Below are positions 38,055 to 48,267 of a DNA stretch of 64,000 nt, piece by piece. Position 1 is the first letter of the stretch. Every line of letters begins with the position of its first letter. The DNA is from Pseudomonas ekonensis (GTDB taxonomy: Bacteria; Pseudomonadota; Gammaproteobacteria; Pseudomonadales; Pseudomonadaceae), in assembly GCF_019145435.1 (NCBI RefSeq), contig NZ_JAHSTS010000003.1:1-64000 (forward strand), in the 5' to 3' direction. Both the position numbers and the translations under genes were made by a program. A model generated the notes under the pieces. It saw only the letters and a list, made by a program, of their open reading frames with translations. It searched no databases and was not told the DNA's origin.

Positions 38055-38079
38055 GCGTGCCCGATAAGGAGAACAATAA

Positions 38080-38967
38080 ATGGCGACTCATGAGCACTAT
38101 TACGTTCCGGCCCAGAGCAAGTGGCCGATCGTGGCGACCGTCGGCATGGTCACCACGGTGTATGGCCTGGCGACCTGGTTCAACGACCTGAAGGCGGCGC
38201 GCCCGGAATCCCACGGCCCGCTGATCTTCTTCATCGGCGGCCTGCTGCTGGCGTACATGCTGTTCGGCTGGTTCGGCGCAGTGATCAAGGAAAGCCGTGC
38301 GGGGCTGTACAGCCCGCAGCTGGACCGCTCGTTCCGCTGGGGCATGAGCTGGTTCATTTTCTCGGAGGTGATGTTCTTCATCGCCTTCTTCGGCGCGCTG
38401 TTCTACGTGCGGCACGTGTCGGGGCCGGCGCTGGGCGGCGAAGGCACCAAGGGCATCGCCCACATGCTGTGGCCGAACTTCGAGTTCGTCTGGCCGCTGC
38501 TGAACAACCCGGACTCCAAGCTGTTCCCGCCGCCCAAGGAAGTCATCAGCCCCTGGGGCCTGCCGCTGATCAACACCATCTTGCTGGTGAGCTCCAGCGT
38601 CACCGTGACCATCGCCCACCACGCCCTGAAAAAGGGCCACCGCGGTGCGCTGAAGCTGTGGCTGGCGGTCACCGTGCTGCTGGGCTGCGGCTTCCTGGCG
38701 CTGCAGGCCGAAGAGTACATGCACGCCTACCACGAACTGGGCCTGACCCTGGGCTCGGGCATCTACGGCGCGACGTTCTTCATGCTCACCGGTTTCCACG
38801 GCGCCCATGTGACCATCGGCACGATCATCCTGTTCGTGATGCTGGTGCGCATCATGCGCGGGCATTTCGACGCCGAGCACCAGTTCGGCTTCGAGGCGGC
38901 GAGCTGGTACTGGCACTTCGTGGACGTGGTGTGGATCGGCTTGTTCGTGTTCGTCTATGTGCTCTGA
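38080..38967 (+). CDS. coxC: Cytochrome c oxidase subunit III
   Basis: This 295-aa subunit has seven helices and holds no redox centre. Family patterns include FRWGMSWFIFSEVMFFIAFF, LTGFHGAHVTIGTI and the C-terminal AASWYWHFVDVVWIGLF. It begins MATHEHYYVPAQSKWPI at ATG 38080 after AAGGAG. It stabilises subunit I and proton uptake. A small twin-helix gene on the opposite strand follows 46 bp after the stop. Confidence 0.97.
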   Translation: MATHEHYYVPAQSKWPIVATVGMVTTVYGLATWFNDLKAARPESHGPLIFFIGGLLLAYMLFGWFGAVIKESRAGLYSPQLDRSFRWGMSWFIFSEVMFFIAFFGALFYVRHVSGPALGGEGTKGIAHMLWPNFEFVWPLLNNPDSKLFPPPKEVISPWGLPLINTILLVSSSVTVTIAHHALKKGHRGALKLWLAVTVLLGCGFLALQAEEYMHAYHELGLTLGSGIYGATFFMLTGFHGAHVTIGTIILFVMLVRIMRGHFDAEHQFGFEAASWYWHFVDVVWIGLFVFVYVL

Positions 38968-39013
38968 AGCCGCAGGCGCACAGCTTCAGGCTTCAAGAGG
39001 GCGCCCGGCGCAT

Positions 39014-39220
39014 TCACCAGGGCGCATGTGAAACGAGCTGGCCGCTCCAGAAGCCCCAGGCGATCAGGCCGACGGTGGCGGCGGCCAGAGTGACCCGAAC
39101 GCTCAAGGCGATCACCAGACGGTTCGAGCCGCTGTCGTCCTTGACCAGAAAGAACAGGCCGCTGAACAGGCTGATCACCGTGGCGATCAGCATCAGGACG
39201 ATGGCTGCCTTGAGCATCAT
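39014..39220 (-). CDS. Twin transmembrane protein (DUF2909)
   Basis: This 68-aa protein consists of two membrane helices (MLKAAIVLMLIATVISLFSG and VRVTLAAATVGLIAWGFWSG) joined by a short polar loop. It matches the DUF2909 twin-TM family found in cox clusters of gammaproteobacteria. GGAG precedes ATG 39220. It is encoded antisense to the rest of the cluster, between coxC and the SURF1 gene, the usual position (PA0109 in P. aeruginosa). An assembly or accessory role is inferred from location only. Confidence 0.83.
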   Translation of the reverse strand: MMLKAAIVLMLIATVISLFSGLFFLVKDDSGSNRLVIALSVRVTLAAATVGLIAWGFWSGQLVSHAPW

Positions 39221-39291
39221 GGCAAGACTCCGGGGGGACAGGCGATGCAATTGAGTATAGCGGTCGCGCGCACCGGTTTCGGGGCACGGCC

Positions 39292-40032
39292 ATGAAACGC
39301 TTCCGGCCCGGCGTCGTGCCGACGGTGGCGGTGATCCTGCTGCTGCCGCTGATGGTGTCGCTGGGCTTCTGGCAACTGGGCCGCGGCGCGGAGAAGACCG
39401 CCTTGCTCGCCAGCTACGCCGAACGCCGCGCGGCCGAACCGATGGCCGCCGCCGAACTGCTGCACAGCGCCGATCCGGCCTTCCGACGGGTGCACCTGCA
39501 CGGCCGCTTCGATGCCGCCCACAGCCTGCTGCTCGACAACCGCCAGCGCGACGGCAAGGTCGGCGTCGAGCTGCTGCAGCCCTTCCAGGACCGGCGCACC
39601 GGCCAGTGGCTGCTGGTCAACCGCGGCTGGCTGCCGTGGCCGGACCGGCGCGTTGTGCCGCAGTTCGCCACCCCGGCCGACGCAGTGGACCTGGATGCCT
39701 GGGTCTACGTCGCCCCCGGGGCGACGTTCCAGCTGCATGCCGATCCGGTCAGCGACGTCTGGCCGCAGACCGTCACCGCCGTCGAACCCGCCCGGCTGTG
39801 GAAAACCCTCGAACGCGACGGCTTCGCCTATGAAGTGCGCGCGGAAACCGGCCCCGTCAGCTACCGGAGCGACTGGCCGGTGGTGGCGATGGGCCCGGAA
39901 AAACACCTCGGCTACGCCGTGCAGTGGTTCGCCATGGCCACCGCGCTGCTCGGCCTCTACCTGTATCTCGGCTGGCACAACGCAAAGGAGAAACACCATG
40001 GGAGCGGCCATGAATCCACCCAGCATGTCTGA
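39292..40032 (+). CDS. SURF1-family cytochrome oxidase biogenesis protein
   Basis: This 246-aa protein has N-terminal and C-terminal membrane helices (about 9-28 and 212-230) around a periplasmic domain. Diagnostic motifs are LGFWQLGRGAEK, LLVNRGWLPWP and the C-terminal KHLGYAVQWFAMATALLGLY. SURF1 (Shy1) helps insert heme a into subunit I. The downstream gene begins within its last 35 bases, so translation is coupled. Confidence 0.93.
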   Translation: MKRFRPGVVPTVAVILLLPLMVSLGFWQLGRGAEKTALLASYAERRAAEPMAAAELLHSADPAFRRVHLHGRFDAAHSLLLDNRQRDGKVGVELLQPFQDRRTGQWLLVNRGWLPWPDRRVVPQFATPADAVDLDAWVYVAPGATFQLHADPVSDVWPQTVTAVEPARLWKTLERDGFAYEVRAETGPVSYRSDWPVVAMGPEKHLGYAVQWFAMATALLGLYLYLGWHNAKEKHHGSGHESTQHV

Positions 40033-40591
40033 AGCCAAGCCGGCGGCCGGTCGCCGCCGCGGACGCATCCAACTGCTGCTGATCGTGCTGGGGGTGGTCG
40101 GCCCGATGGTCCTCGCCACCGGCATGTACAAACTGCAGTTCTGGGTGCCGGAAGGCCGCAGCTACCACGGCGAGCTGATCGGCAACGGCCAGACCCGCGC
40201 CGACCTCGGCGTGGCGGCCGACGAAGAGCGCTGGCAGATGCTGGTGACCGCCCCCGGCGATTGCGCGGCGGACTGCCAGCAACTGGTGTACCTGGCGCGA
40301 CAGATCCAGATCGGCCTGGGCCGCGACGCCGGGCGCGCCAGCCACGCCCTCGCCGCCGCGCAGCCGCTCGGCGCCGACTACGAAGCCCGGCTGGCCCGCG
40401 ACTACCCGCAACTTCAGCGCTACCCGCTGGACACCGCCGGCCTGCGCAAGACCGCCGGGGACGCGTCCGCGCCGCAGCTGTGGATCATCGACCCCCACGG
40501 CAACCTGGTGCTGCGCTACGGCCCGGACGTCAACGGCAAGGATCTGCTCAACGATCTGCGCCACCTGCTGAAATTGTCGAACATCGGATAG
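39998..40591 (+). CDS. Membrane-anchored cox-cluster protein with thioredoxin-like fold (PA0111-like)
   Basis: This 197-aa protein has one N-terminal helix (IQLLLIVLGVVGPMVLATGM) and a periplasmic domain with CAADCQQLVYLARQIQIGLG and LWIIDPHGNLVLRYGPD. This resembles a Sco/thioredoxin-like scaffold in which the metal-binding CxxxC is present (CAADC) but the surroundings are diverged. AAAGGAG lies 7 bases before ATG 39998, giving a 35-bp overlap with the SURF1 gene; internal ATGs at 40010 and 40025 are possible. It is probably an oxidase assembly factor. Confidence 0.85.
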   Translation: MGAAMNPPSMSEAKPAAGRRRGRIQLLLIVLGVVGPMVLATGMYKLQFWVPEGRSYHGELIGNGQTRADLGVAADEERWQMLVTAPGDCAADCQQLVYLARQIQIGLGRDAGRASHALAAAQPLGADYEARLARDYPQLQRYPLDTAGLRKTAGDASAPQLWIIDPHGNLVLRYGPDVNGKDLLNDLRHLLKLSNIG

Positions 40592-40601
40592 GGACATCGT
40601 C

Positions 40602-41681
40602 ATGGCCAAACCCGGATTTCGCCTTGCGCTGTTCGCCACCCTGCTGGCGCTGATCGTGGTGCTGCTCGGCGCCTACACCCGCCTGACCCACGCCGGCCTC
40701 GGCTGCCCCGACTGGCCGGGCTGCTACGGTTTCATCAGCGTGCCCAAGAGCGAAGCCCAACTGGCCCATGCCGAGCTGCACTTCCCGGATTCGCCGGTGG
40801 AGGCGCACAAGGGCTGGAACGAGATGATCCACCGCTACTTCGCCGGCACCCTGGGCATGCTCATCGCCGTATTGGCCGGGCGGGCGTGGGTCGATCGCCG
40901 ACGCCCGGGACAACCGCTGAAACTGCCGCTGTTCCTGCTGGCGGTGGTGTTCGCCCAGGCGGCGTTCGGCATGTGGACAGTGACGCTCAAGCTATGGCCG
41001 CAGGTGGTCACCGGGCACCTGCTGGGCGGCTTCGCGACCTTGAGCCTGCTGTTCCTGCTGACGTTGCGGCTGTCCGGCGTGTTGCCGGCCCTGAGCGTGC
41101 CGCGTCGCCTGCAACATTGGGCGACCGCCGGCCTGGCGCTGGTGATCGCCCAGATCGCCCTCGGCGGCTGGGTCAGCTCCAACTACGCGGCGGTGGCCTG
41201 CATCGACTTCCCCACCTGCCACGGCCAATGGCTGCCGCCGGCGGACTTCGCCAACGGCTTCCACCTGACCCAGCACATCGGCCCCAACTACCTGGGCGGC
41301 CAACTGGACAGCGACGCCCGCACCGCCATCCACCTGACCCACCGCATCGGCGCCCTGCTGGTGACGCTGGTGCTGCTGGGGCTGGCGTGGCAACTGAAGG
41401 CGGTGGGCATGACCCGCCTCGCCGGGCTGGTGCTGGCCGCCCTCGCCGCGCAGATCACCCTGGGCGTCAGCAACGTGCTGTTCCATCTGCCGCTGCCGGT
41501 GGCCGTGGCGCACAACGCCGGCGGCGCCGCGCTGCTGCTGACGATGGTGCTGGTCAACTATCACGCGCGCACCGCCCTGGTGCGGGTCAAACGGCCGATG
41601 CCGGCGGGCTGGCGCCTGAGCCCGCGCCGACACCCGGCCGCGCCGGCCACCCTCAAAGGAGAGACCCCATGGCGATTCTGA
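40602..41681 (+). CDS. ctaA: Heme A synthase
   Basis: This 359-aa COX15/CtaA protein with eight predicted helices oxidises the C8 methyl of heme O to make heme A. Motifs are YTRLTHAGLGCPDWPGCYGF (loop Cys pair), EMIHRYFAGTLGM (heme His), ACIDFPTCHGQW (second Cys pair) and IHLTHRIGALLV. The first ATG at 40602 follows the previous stop by 10 bp. It overlaps ctaB by 13 bp. Confidence 0.95.
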   Translation: MAKPGFRLALFATLLALIVVLLGAYTRLTHAGLGCPDWPGCYGFISVPKSEAQLAHAELHFPDSPVEAHKGWNEMIHRYFAGTLGMLIAVLAGRAWVDRRRPGQPLKLPLFLLAVVFAQAAFGMWTVTLKLWPQVVTGHLLGGFATLSLLFLLTLRLSGVLPALSVPRRLQHWATAGLALVIAQIALGGWVSSNYAAVACIDFPTCHGQWLPPADFANGFHLTQHIGPNYLGGQLDSDARTAIHLTHRIGALLVTLVLLGLAWQLKAVGMTRLAGLVLAALAAQITLGVSNVLFHLPLPVAVAHNAGGAALLLTMVLVNYHARTALVRVKRPMPAGWRLSPRRHPAAPATLKGETPWRF

Positions 41682-42568
41682 TCGGCGAGCGCCCTGCCCA
41701 GGCACTGTGGCGCGACTACCTGGAGCTGACCAAGCCGAAAGTGGTGGTGCTGATGCTCATCACCTCGCTGGTGGGCATGTTCCTGGCGACCCGGGCCGGC
41801 GTGCCATGGACGGTGCTGGTGTTCGGCAACCTGGGCATCGCGCTGTGCGCCGGCGGCGCGGCGGCGGTCAACCATGTGGTGGACCGACGCATCGACGCGG
41901 TGATGGCCCGCACCCACAAGCGGCCGCTGGCCGAAGGCCGGGTAGCACCGGCGGCCGCGCTGACCTTTGCGCTGGCGCTGGCGCTGTCCGGCCAGGCCCT
42001 GCTGCTGGCCTTCACCAATGCCCTGACCGCCTGGCTGACCCTGGCCTCGCTGCTCGGCTACGCGGTGGTCTACACCGGTTTCCTGAAACGGGCGACCCCG
42101 CAGAACATCGTCATCGGCGGCCTCGCCGGCGCCGCCCCGCCGCTGCTGGGCTGGACCGCCGCCACCGGCCACGTCAGCGCCGAACCCCTGCTGCTGGTGC
42201 TGATCATCTTCGCCTGGACGCCGCCGCACTTCTGGGCCCTGGCCATCCACCGCAAGGAGGAATACGCCAAGGCCGACATTCCGATGCTGCCGGTCACCCA
42301 CGGCGAGCACTACACCAAGGTGCACATCCTGCTGTACACCTTCGCCCTGCTGGCGGTCAGCCTGCTGCCTTACGTGATCCACATGAGCGGGCTGCTGTAC
42401 CTGATCTGCGCGCTCGGGCTGGGCGCCCGGTTTCTGCAATGGGCCGTTGTGCTGTACCGTGGCACTCGGCCGCACGCGGCGATCAACACCTTCAAGTACT
42501 CTATTTATTACTTGTTCCTGCTGTTCATCGCCCTGCTCGTAGACCACTACCTATTGTTGAACCTATGA
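41669..42568 (+). CDS. ctaB: Protoheme IX farnesyltransferase (heme O synthase)
   Basis: This 299-aa UbiA-family prenyltransferase attaches the farnesyl group to heme B, giving the substrate for CtaA. The Mg/prenyl-diphosphate motifs are NHVVDRRIDAVMARTHKRPL near residue 70 and the second acidic/basic loop HRKEEYAKADIPMLPV. AAAGGAGAG fixes ATG 41669 inside the end of ctaA; a long upstream extension in the same frame is an artefact. Its stop overlaps the next start (ATGA). Confidence 0.96.
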   Translation: MAILIGERPAQALWRDYLELTKPKVVVLMLITSLVGMFLATRAGVPWTVLVFGNLGIALCAGGAAAVNHVVDRRIDAVMARTHKRPLAEGRVAPAAALTFALALALSGQALLLAFTNALTAWLTLASLLGYAVVYTGFLKRATPQNIVIGGLAGAAPPLLGWTAATGHVSAEPLLLVLIIFAWTPPHFWALAIHRKEEYAKADIPMLPVTHGEHYTKVHILLYTFALLAVSLLPYVIHMSGLLYLICALGLGARFLQWAVVLYRGTRPHAAINTFKYSIYYLFLLFIALLVDHYLLLNL

Positions 42569-43200
42569 CTCGAACCCAGAAAACCGTCTTCATCCTCGTC
42601 GCCGTGATCGCGCTGATCCTCGGCCTGACCGTCAACAAGGTGCTGAGCGGCAAGGGCCAGGGCGACCCCACCGCGCTGATCGACGCCGGCATCATCCTGC
42701 TGCCGCAGAGCCGCAACCTGCCGGACGTGACCATGACCGACCAGGACGGCAAGGCCGTCACGGTCAACGAGCTCAAGGGCAAATGGAGCCTGCTGTTCTT
42801 CGGCTACACCTTCTGCCCGGACATCTGCCCGACCACCCTCGCCCAGCTGCGCCAGATCAAGAGCGAGTTGCCCAAGGACGCGGTCGACAAGCTGCAGATC
42901 GTCCTGGTCAGCGTCGACCCCAACCGCGACAACCCGAAACAGCTCAAGCAGTACCTGGGCTACTTCGATCCGCAGTTCATCGGCCTGACGCCCAAGTCGG
43001 TGGAGGAACTGCAGAAGGTCGCCAACGCGGTGAGCATCCCGTTCATTCCGGCCGACACCAGCAAACCGAACTACACCGTCGACCACAGCGGCAACCTCGC
43101 GGTGATCGGCCCGGACGGCACCCAGCGCGGCTTCATCCGCGCACCGCTGAACAACGCCAAGCTGGTGGCGCAGTTGCCGGTGATGCTCAACCGACAGTGA
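42565..43200 (+). CDS. SCO1/SenC family copper chaperone
   Basis: This 211-aa protein has an N-terminal anchor helix (about 8-26) and a thioredoxin-fold domain with the copper motif FCPDICP and the conserved distal His (TVDHSGNLAVIGPDG). Sco proteins deliver copper to, or reduce, the CuA site of subunit II. The ATGA overlap with ctaB indicates coupling. It closes the oxidase cluster and is followed by a terminator. Confidence 0.95.
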   Translation: MTRTQKTVFILVAVIALILGLTVNKVLSGKGQGDPTALIDAGIILLPQSRNLPDVTMTDQDGKAVTVNELKGKWSLLFFGYTFCPDICPTTLAQLRQIKSELPKDAVDKLQIVLVSVDPNRDNPKQLKQYLGYFDPQFIGLTPKSVEELQKVANAVSIPFIPADTSKPNYTVDHSGNLAVIGPDGTQRGFIRAPLNNAKLVAQLPVMLNRQ

Positions 43201-43257
43201 TGCAAGGCATTGGGGTGAAACAGGTGTAAACCTATTTCAGGACGGGACAGCAGGCAC

Positions 43258-43287
43258 AAAAAAGGGACGCCCAAGGCGTCCCTTTTT
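43258..43287. terminator. Bidirectional terminator between sco and metQ
   Basis: AAAAAAGGGACGC and GCGTCCCTTTTT form a stem with a short loop and with A- and T-runs on both sides, between convergent genes. Confidence 0.92.
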
Positions 43288-43301
43288 CATTGCCGCAACG
43301 A

Positions 43302-44075
43302 TCAGAACGCCGGCAGCACCGCGCCTTTGTACTTCTCGGTGATGAATTGCTTCACTTCCGGGCTGTGCAGGGCGGCCGCCAGTTTCTTCATCGCGTCGCT
43401 GTCCTTGTTGTCCCCGCGGGACACCAGGATGTTCACGTACGGCGAGTCGTTGCCTTCGATCACCAGCGCGTCCTTGGACGGATCGAGCTTGGCTTCCAGC
43501 GCGTAGTTGGTGTTGATCAGCGCCAGGTCGACCTGGGTCAGCACGCGCGGAATGGTCGCGGCTTCCAGTTCGCGGATCTTCAGGCCTTTCGGGTTCTCGG
43601 CGATGTCCTTGACGGTGGACAGGATGTTCTTCGAGTCCTTGAGCTTGATCACGCCGGCCTTGTCCAGCAACAGCAGCGCACGGCCGCCGTTGGTGGCATC
43701 GTTCGGGATCACCACGTTGGCGCCGCTCGGCAGCTCGTCGAGCTTCTTGTACTTGCTGGAGTAGGCGCCCAGCGGTTCCAGGTGCACGCCGGCCACGGCC
43801 ACCAGGCTGGTGCCCTTGGCCTTGTTGAACTCATCGAGGTACGGCTGGTGCTGGAAGAAGTTGGCGTCCAGGCGCTTTTCGGCCACCTGCACGTTCGGCT
43901 GAATGTAGTCGGTGAACACCTTCACCTTCAGGTCCACACCTTCCTTAGCCAGCGCCGGCTTCACGAACTCGAGGATCTCGGCGTGGGGCACCGGGGTCGC
44001 GGCCACGGTCAGGGTTTCGGCGGCGTGGGCCGAGAAAGCGGCGGCGGCAGCGAGGGCAACGAACAGTCTTTTCAT
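43302..44075 (-). CDS. metQ: Methionine ABC transporter substrate-binding protein
   Basis: This 257-aa NlpA/MetQ-family binding protein takes up D- and L-methionine. Family blocks are VAATPVPHAEILEFVKPALA, FFQHQPYLDEFNKA and VIPNDATNGGRALLLL. The signal peptide ends AFSAHA and no lipobox Cys follows, so this copy looks like a free periplasmic protein rather than the lipoprotein usual in enterobacteria. It is last in metN-metI-metQ. Confidence 0.93.
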   Translation of the reverse strand: MKRLFVALAAAAAFSAHAAETLTVAATPVPHAEILEFVKPALAKEGVDLKVKVFTDYIQPNVQVAEKRLDANFFQHQPYLDEFNKAKGTSLVAVAGVHLEPLGAYSSKYKKLDELPSGANVVIPNDATNGGRALLLLDKAGVIKLKDSKNILSTVKDIAENPKGLKIRELEAATIPRVLTQVDLALINTNYALEAKLDPSKDALVIEGNDSPYVNILVSRGDNKDSDAMKKLAAALHSPEVKQFITEKYKGAVLPAF

Positions 44076-44164
44076 TCAGCTAACTCCTTGTGGGTATCCG
44101 CCGGCGGCGCCGCCGGGGCGCCTGCCGGGGAAGGCCGGCTCATGTTTTTCTGTGACAGGATCGA

Positions 44165-44839
44165 TTATTTGCGCGAGAAGTGGACGACCAGCCGGTCGCC
44201 CGCCATTTGCAGCACTTGCACCAGGATCAGCAGCAGCACCACGGTCACGACCATCACGTCGGTCTGGAAGCGCTGGTAGCCGAAACGGATCGCCAGGTCG
44301 CCCAGACCGCCGGCGCCGACCACACCGGCCATCGCCGTGTAGGACACCAGTGTAATCGCTGTCACCGTAATCGCCGCGAAGATGCCCGGACGGGCCTCCG
44401 GCAGCAGCGCGTTGACGATGATCTGCCGGGTGGTCGCGCCCATCGACTGGGTCGCTTCGATGATGCCGCGGTCCACCTCGCGCAGGGCGGTTTCCACCAG
44501 CCGCGCGAAGAACGGCGTCGCGCCCACCACCAGCGGCGGAATCGCACCGGCAACGCCCAGCGACGTGCCGGTGATCAGCACGGTGAACGGGATCATCACG
44601 ATCAGCAGGATGATGAACGGCAGAGAACGCAGGATGTTCACCACCAGCGACATGATCGCGTAGACGCCGCGGTTCTCCAGCAGCTGGCGCGGGCTGCACA
44701 GGAACAGCAGCACGCCCAGCGGCAAGCCCAGCAGGACGGTGAACAGCAGCGAGCCGCCGAGCATCATCAGGGTGTCGCCGGTGGCCAGCCAGATTTCCAG
44801 CCAGTCGATGTTTTCGAACAGGGACTTGAGCAGTTCCAT
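44165..44839 (-). CDS. metI: Methionine ABC transporter permease
   Basis: This 224-aa permease has five predicted helices. The EAA loop ESTQSMGATTRQIIVNALLPEA-type segment (here ATQSMGATTRQIIVNALLPE) contacts MetN. Other typical parts are NILRSLPFIILLIVMIPFT and SYTAMAGVVGAGGLGDLAI. Its ATG shares a base with the metN stop (TGATG), giving translational coupling. Confidence 0.95.
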   Translation of the reverse strand: MELLKSLFENIDWLEIWLATGDTLMMLGGSLLFTVLLGLPLGVLLFLCSPRQLLENRGVYAIMSLVVNILRSLPFIILLIVMIPFTVLITGTSLGVAGAIPPLVVGATPFFARLVETALREVDRGIIEATQSMGATTRQIIVNALLPEARPGIFAAITVTAITLVSYTAMAGVVGAGGLGDLAIRFGYQRFQTDVMVVTVVLLLILVQVLQMAGDRLVVHFSRK

Positions 44840-45846
44840 CAGCGGAGCACCTCCATGTGAACGTCGGCGGCGGTGAAGCGGGCGAACGCCGCGTCCATGT
44901 CGCCGCCGGTGACGGCGAGGGTCAATTGCCCGTAGGGAACGTCTTTGATGCGGTCGATGCGGCCGGCCAGGATGCTGTAGTCCACCCCGGTCTCCCGGGC
45001 GACGGTGCCCAGCAGCGGCGCGTAGGTCGCGTCGCCCTGGAACGTCAGGCGCACGATGCGGCCCGGCACGTGGGCGAAGTCATCGCGCTGCTCGTTTTCG
45101 TCGATCTGCTCGTCTTCCTGGACGAAACGCTTGGTGGTCGGGTGCTTCGGATGCAGGAACACGTCGGCCACCGGGCCTTGCTCGACGATCGTGCCGGCGT
45201 CCATCACCGCCACCTGGTCGCAGACGCGGCGGATCACGTCCATCTCGTGGGTGATCAGGACGATGGTCAGTTTCAGCTCTCGGTTGATCTCGGCCAGCAG
45301 TTGCAGCACCGAAGCGGTGGTCTGCGGGTCGAGGGCGCTGGTGGCCTCGTCGCACAGCAGGATCTTCGGCTTGGTCGCCAGGGCGCGGGCGATGCCGACG
45401 CGCTGCTTCTGGCCGCCGGACAGTTGCGCCGGGTACTTCTTGGCGTGGTCGGACAGGCCGACCCGCGCCAGCAGTTCGGCCACGCGGCGGTCGATCTCGC
45501 TGCGCGACAGTTCGCCGGCCAGGGTCAGCGGCAGCGCGACGTTGTCGGCCACGGTCTTGGACGCCAGCAGGTTGAAGTGCTGGAAGATCATCCCGACCTG
45601 TTGCCGGAAACGGCGCAGGCCGTTGGCGTCCAGCGCGGTGATCTCTTCGCCGTCGACGATGATCTTGCCGCCGCTGGCGTCCTCCAGGCGATTGATCAGC
45701 CGCAGCAGGGTGCTTTTCCCTGCGCCGGAATGGCCAATCAGGCCGAACACCTGACCGTTCTCAATCGACAGACGGGTCGGGTGCAGCGCAGTGATGTCCT
45801 TACCGGCAACGCGGTAAGTCTTATGGACGTTTTGAAACTCGATCAC
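44839..45846 (-). CDS. metN: Methionine ABC transporter ATP-binding protein
   Basis: This 335-aa ATPase has Walker [10 protein letters not shown] (about 38-46), signature [15 protein letters not shown], Walker [14 protein letters not shown] and a C-terminal NIL domain (about 260-335) that senses methionine and inhibits transport. It is the first gene of metNIQ. TATACG on the minus strand (45913-45918) may be the -10 region of its promoter. Confidence 0.95.
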   Translation of the reverse strand: MIEFQNVHKTYRVAGKDITALHPTRLSIENGQVFGLIGHSGAGKSTLLRLINRLEDASGGKIIVDGEEITALDANGLRRFRQQVGMIFQHFNLLASKTVADNVALPLTLAGELSRSEIDRRVAELLARVGLSDHAKKYPAQLSGGQKQRVGIARALATKPKILLCDEATSALDPQTTASVLQLLAEINRELKLTIVLITHEMDVIRRVCDQVAVMDAGTIVEQGPVADVFLHPKHPTTKRFVQEDEQIDENEQRDDFAHVPGRIVRLTFQGDATYAPLLGTVARETGVDYSILAGRIDRIKDVPYGQLTLAVTGGDMDAAFARFTAADVHMEVLR

Positions 45847-46103
45847 GTAGCGAACCTTGTGGGGCGCGTTGAAAAGGGTCAGCGGTTAGCCGGGCGCGCA
45901 TTTTAGCCTGTCCGTATAGAGGTTCTTAGCATTTATTTCGCAAACAACCTTTCTTTTGGCAATAACGCGATCAAAGGTCATAAAAAAGGAACGCCGCGGC
46001 GCCTCGGTCAGTCACTCGAATAACCCCTGGAAATGCCCCATGGCTATCGGCACCGCGCCGGAAAACCTGACGGGGCCTGACCCGAATGAGGAGTTCAAGC
46101 CTG
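45847..46103. promoter_or_regulatory. metN-katE divergent intergenic region
   Basis: These 257 bp separate divergent genes and hold both promoters. The half near metN is AT-rich (45925-45985). A metN -10-like TATACG lies at 45913-45918 on the minus strand. GAGGAG (46088-46093) is the katE ribosome site. I see no clear operator. Confidence 0.35.
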
Positions 46104-48245
46104 ATGAGCACCAAAAAAACCGCTGCAGAGAAAAGCCGACTGGCCGGCACGGACACCCCCGACCGCGCCAACACCAACGCCAAGCTCGACCGCCTGGAGC
46201 CGTTCCGCTCCGACGCCACCGGCCAGGCCCTGCGCACCAACCAGGGCGTCAAGATCGCCGACAACCAGAACACGCTCAAGGCCGGCGACCGCGGGCCGTC
46301 GCTGCTGGAAGACTTCATCATGCGTGAGAAGATCACGCACTTTGACCATGAGCGCATCCCCGAACGCATCGTCCACGCCCGCGGCGCCGGCGCCCACGGC
46401 TTCTTCCAGAGCTACGGGAACCATTCGGCGCTGACCAAGGCCGGCTTCCTGCAGGATCCGGCGAAGAAAACGCCGGTGTTCGTCCGCTTTTCCACCGTGC
46501 AGGGGCCGCGCGGCTCCGGCGACACGGTGCGCGACGTGCGCGGCTTTGCCGTGAAGTTCTTCACCGAGGAAGGCAATTTCGACCTGGTGGGCAACAACAT
46601 GCCGGTCTTCTTCATCCAGGACGCGGTGAAGTTCCCCGACTTCGTCCATGCGGTGAAACCCGAGCCGCACAACGAGATCCCCACCGGCGGCTCGGCCCAC
46701 GACACCTTCTGGGATTTCGTTTCGCTGGTGCCCGAGTCGGCGCACATGGTGATCTGGGCCATGTCCGACCGAGCGATCCCGAAAAGCCTGCGCAGCATGC
46801 AGGGCTTCGGCGTGCACACCTTTCGGCTGGTCAATGCCGAAGGCACCTCGCGCTTCGTCAAGTTCCATTGGCGCCCCACCGCCGGCACCTGCTCGCTGGT
46901 GTGGGACGAAGCCCAGAAGCTCGCCGGCAAGGACACCGACCACCATCGCCGTGACCTCTGGGAGGCCATCGAGACCGAGGACTACCCGGAATGGGAACTG
47001 GGGGTGCAGATCATCGAGGAACAGCACGAGCATGACTTCGAGTTCGACCTGCTCGATCCTACCAAGCTGATTCCCGAGGAGATCGTGCCGATCACGCCGC
47101 TGGGCAAGATGACCCTCAACCGCAACCCGGACAACTTCTTCGCCGAAACCGAGCAGGTCGCATTCTGCCCCGGCCACATCGTGCCGGGGATCGATTTTTC
47201 CAACGATCCTTTGCTGCAGGGGCGCCTGTTTTCCTACACCGATACGCAAATCAGCCGACTCGGCGGGCCGAACTTTCACGAGCTGCCGATCAACCGTCCG
47301 CTGGCGCCGTTCCACAACGGCCAACGGGACGCCCAGCACCGCTCGACCCTCGACAAGGGCCGCGCCGCCTACGAGCCGAACTCGATCGACGGCGGCTGGC
47401 CGAAGGAGACTCCGCCAGCCGCGCAGGACGGCGGTTTCGAGAGCTATCCGGAGCGCATCGACGCGAACAAGATCCGCCAACGCAGCGAATCCTTCGGCGA
47501 TCACTTCTCCCAGGCCCGGCTGTTCTTCAACAGCATGAGCCCCCACGAGCAGGAGCACATCATCGCGGCCTACAGCTTCGAGCTGGGCAAGGTGGAGCGA
47601 GAGGCCATCCGGGCCCGGGAGGTCAATGACATCCTCGCCAACATCGACCTGGGACTGGCCCGGCGCGTGGCCGAAAACCTGGGCCTGCCGACGCCGGCCA
47701 AAGGCACGGTGGCGGTGCGCAAGACCTCGCTGAAGCGCTCGCCGGCATTGAGTCAGGTCAACTTGCTGCCGGACACCATCAAAACCCGGAAAGTAGCGAT
47801 TCTCGCCGCCAACGGCGTCGATAGCGCAGCCATCGATGCCATGAAAAAAGCGCTCAAGGCCGAAGGCGCCCACGCGAAGCTGCTCGGCCCGACCTCGGCA
47901 CCGCTCAAGGCCGCCAACGGCAAGCCTCTGGCAGTGGACGCGTCGATGGAAGGCATGCCGTCGGTGGCTTTCGACGCGGTGTTCGTGCCGGGCGGCGCGG
48001 CGTCGGTCAACGCATTGGGCGGTGACGGCGTGGCGCTGCACTACCTGCTGGAGGCGTACAAGCACCTGAAGGCGATCGCCTTGCAGGGCGAGGCGGAACA
48101 ATTGCTGGATGTGCTGAAGCTGGAGAAGGATGCGGGACTGGTGGCAGGCAAGGACGTCGGGGCGCTGACCCAGGCGTTCTTTGCCGCGATCGGGCAGCAC
48201 CGGGTTTGGGCGCGGGAAGCCAAGGCCAAGGCGGTTCCCGCCTGA
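46104..48245 (+). CDS. katE: Catalase HPII
   Basis: This 713-aa large-subunit monofunctional catalase decomposes hydrogen peroxide. The distal His lies in [15 protein letters not shown], the Asn in NMPVFFIQD, and the proximal Tyr in [21 protein letters not shown]-terminal class-I-amidotransferase-like domain (about residues 555-705, [14 protein letters not shown]) marks the HPII class. GAGGAG precedes ATG 46104. HPII enzymes are usually RpoS-dependent; no promoter could be assigned. REP sequences follow. The gene sits between metN and the PA5502-like gene, which are near neighbours in P. aeruginosa PAO1, so katE looks inserted there. Confidence 0.95.
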   Translation: MSTKKTAAEKSRLAGTDTPDRANTNAKLDRLEPFRSDATGQALRTNQGVKIADNQNTLKAGDRGPSLLEDFIMREKITHFDHERIPERIVHARGAGAHGFFQSYGNHSALTKAGFLQDPAKKTPVFVRFSTVQGPRGSGDTVRDVRGFAVKFFTEEGNFDLVGNNMPVFFIQDAVKFPDFVHAVKPEPHNEIPTGGSAHDTFWDFVSLVPESAHMVIWAMSDRAIPKSLRSMQGFGVHTFRLVNAEGTSRFVKFHWRPTAGTCSLVWDEAQKLAGKDTDHHRRDLWEAIETEDYPEWELGVQIIEEQHEHDFEFDLLDPTKLIPEEIVPITPLGKMTLNRNPDNFFAETEQVAFCPGHIVPGIDFSNDPLLQGRLFSYTDTQISRLGGPNFHELPINRPLAPFHNGQRDAQHRSTLDKGRAAYEPNSIDGGWPKETPPAAQDGGFESYPERIDANKIRQRSESFGDHFSQARLFFNSMSPHEQEHIIAAYSFELGKVEREAIRAREVNDILANIDLGLARRVAENLGLPTPAKGTVAVRKTSLKRSPALSQVNLLPDTIKTRKVAILAANGVDSAAIDAMKKALKAEGAHAKLLGPTSAPLKAANGKPLAVDASMEGMPSVAFDAVFVPGGAASVNALGGDGVALHYLLEAYKHLKAIALQGEAEQLLDVLKLEKDAGLVAGKDVGALTQAFFAAIGQHRVWAREAKAKAVPA

Positions 48246-48267
48246 GGGTTCCCCGGTGCCCATGAGG

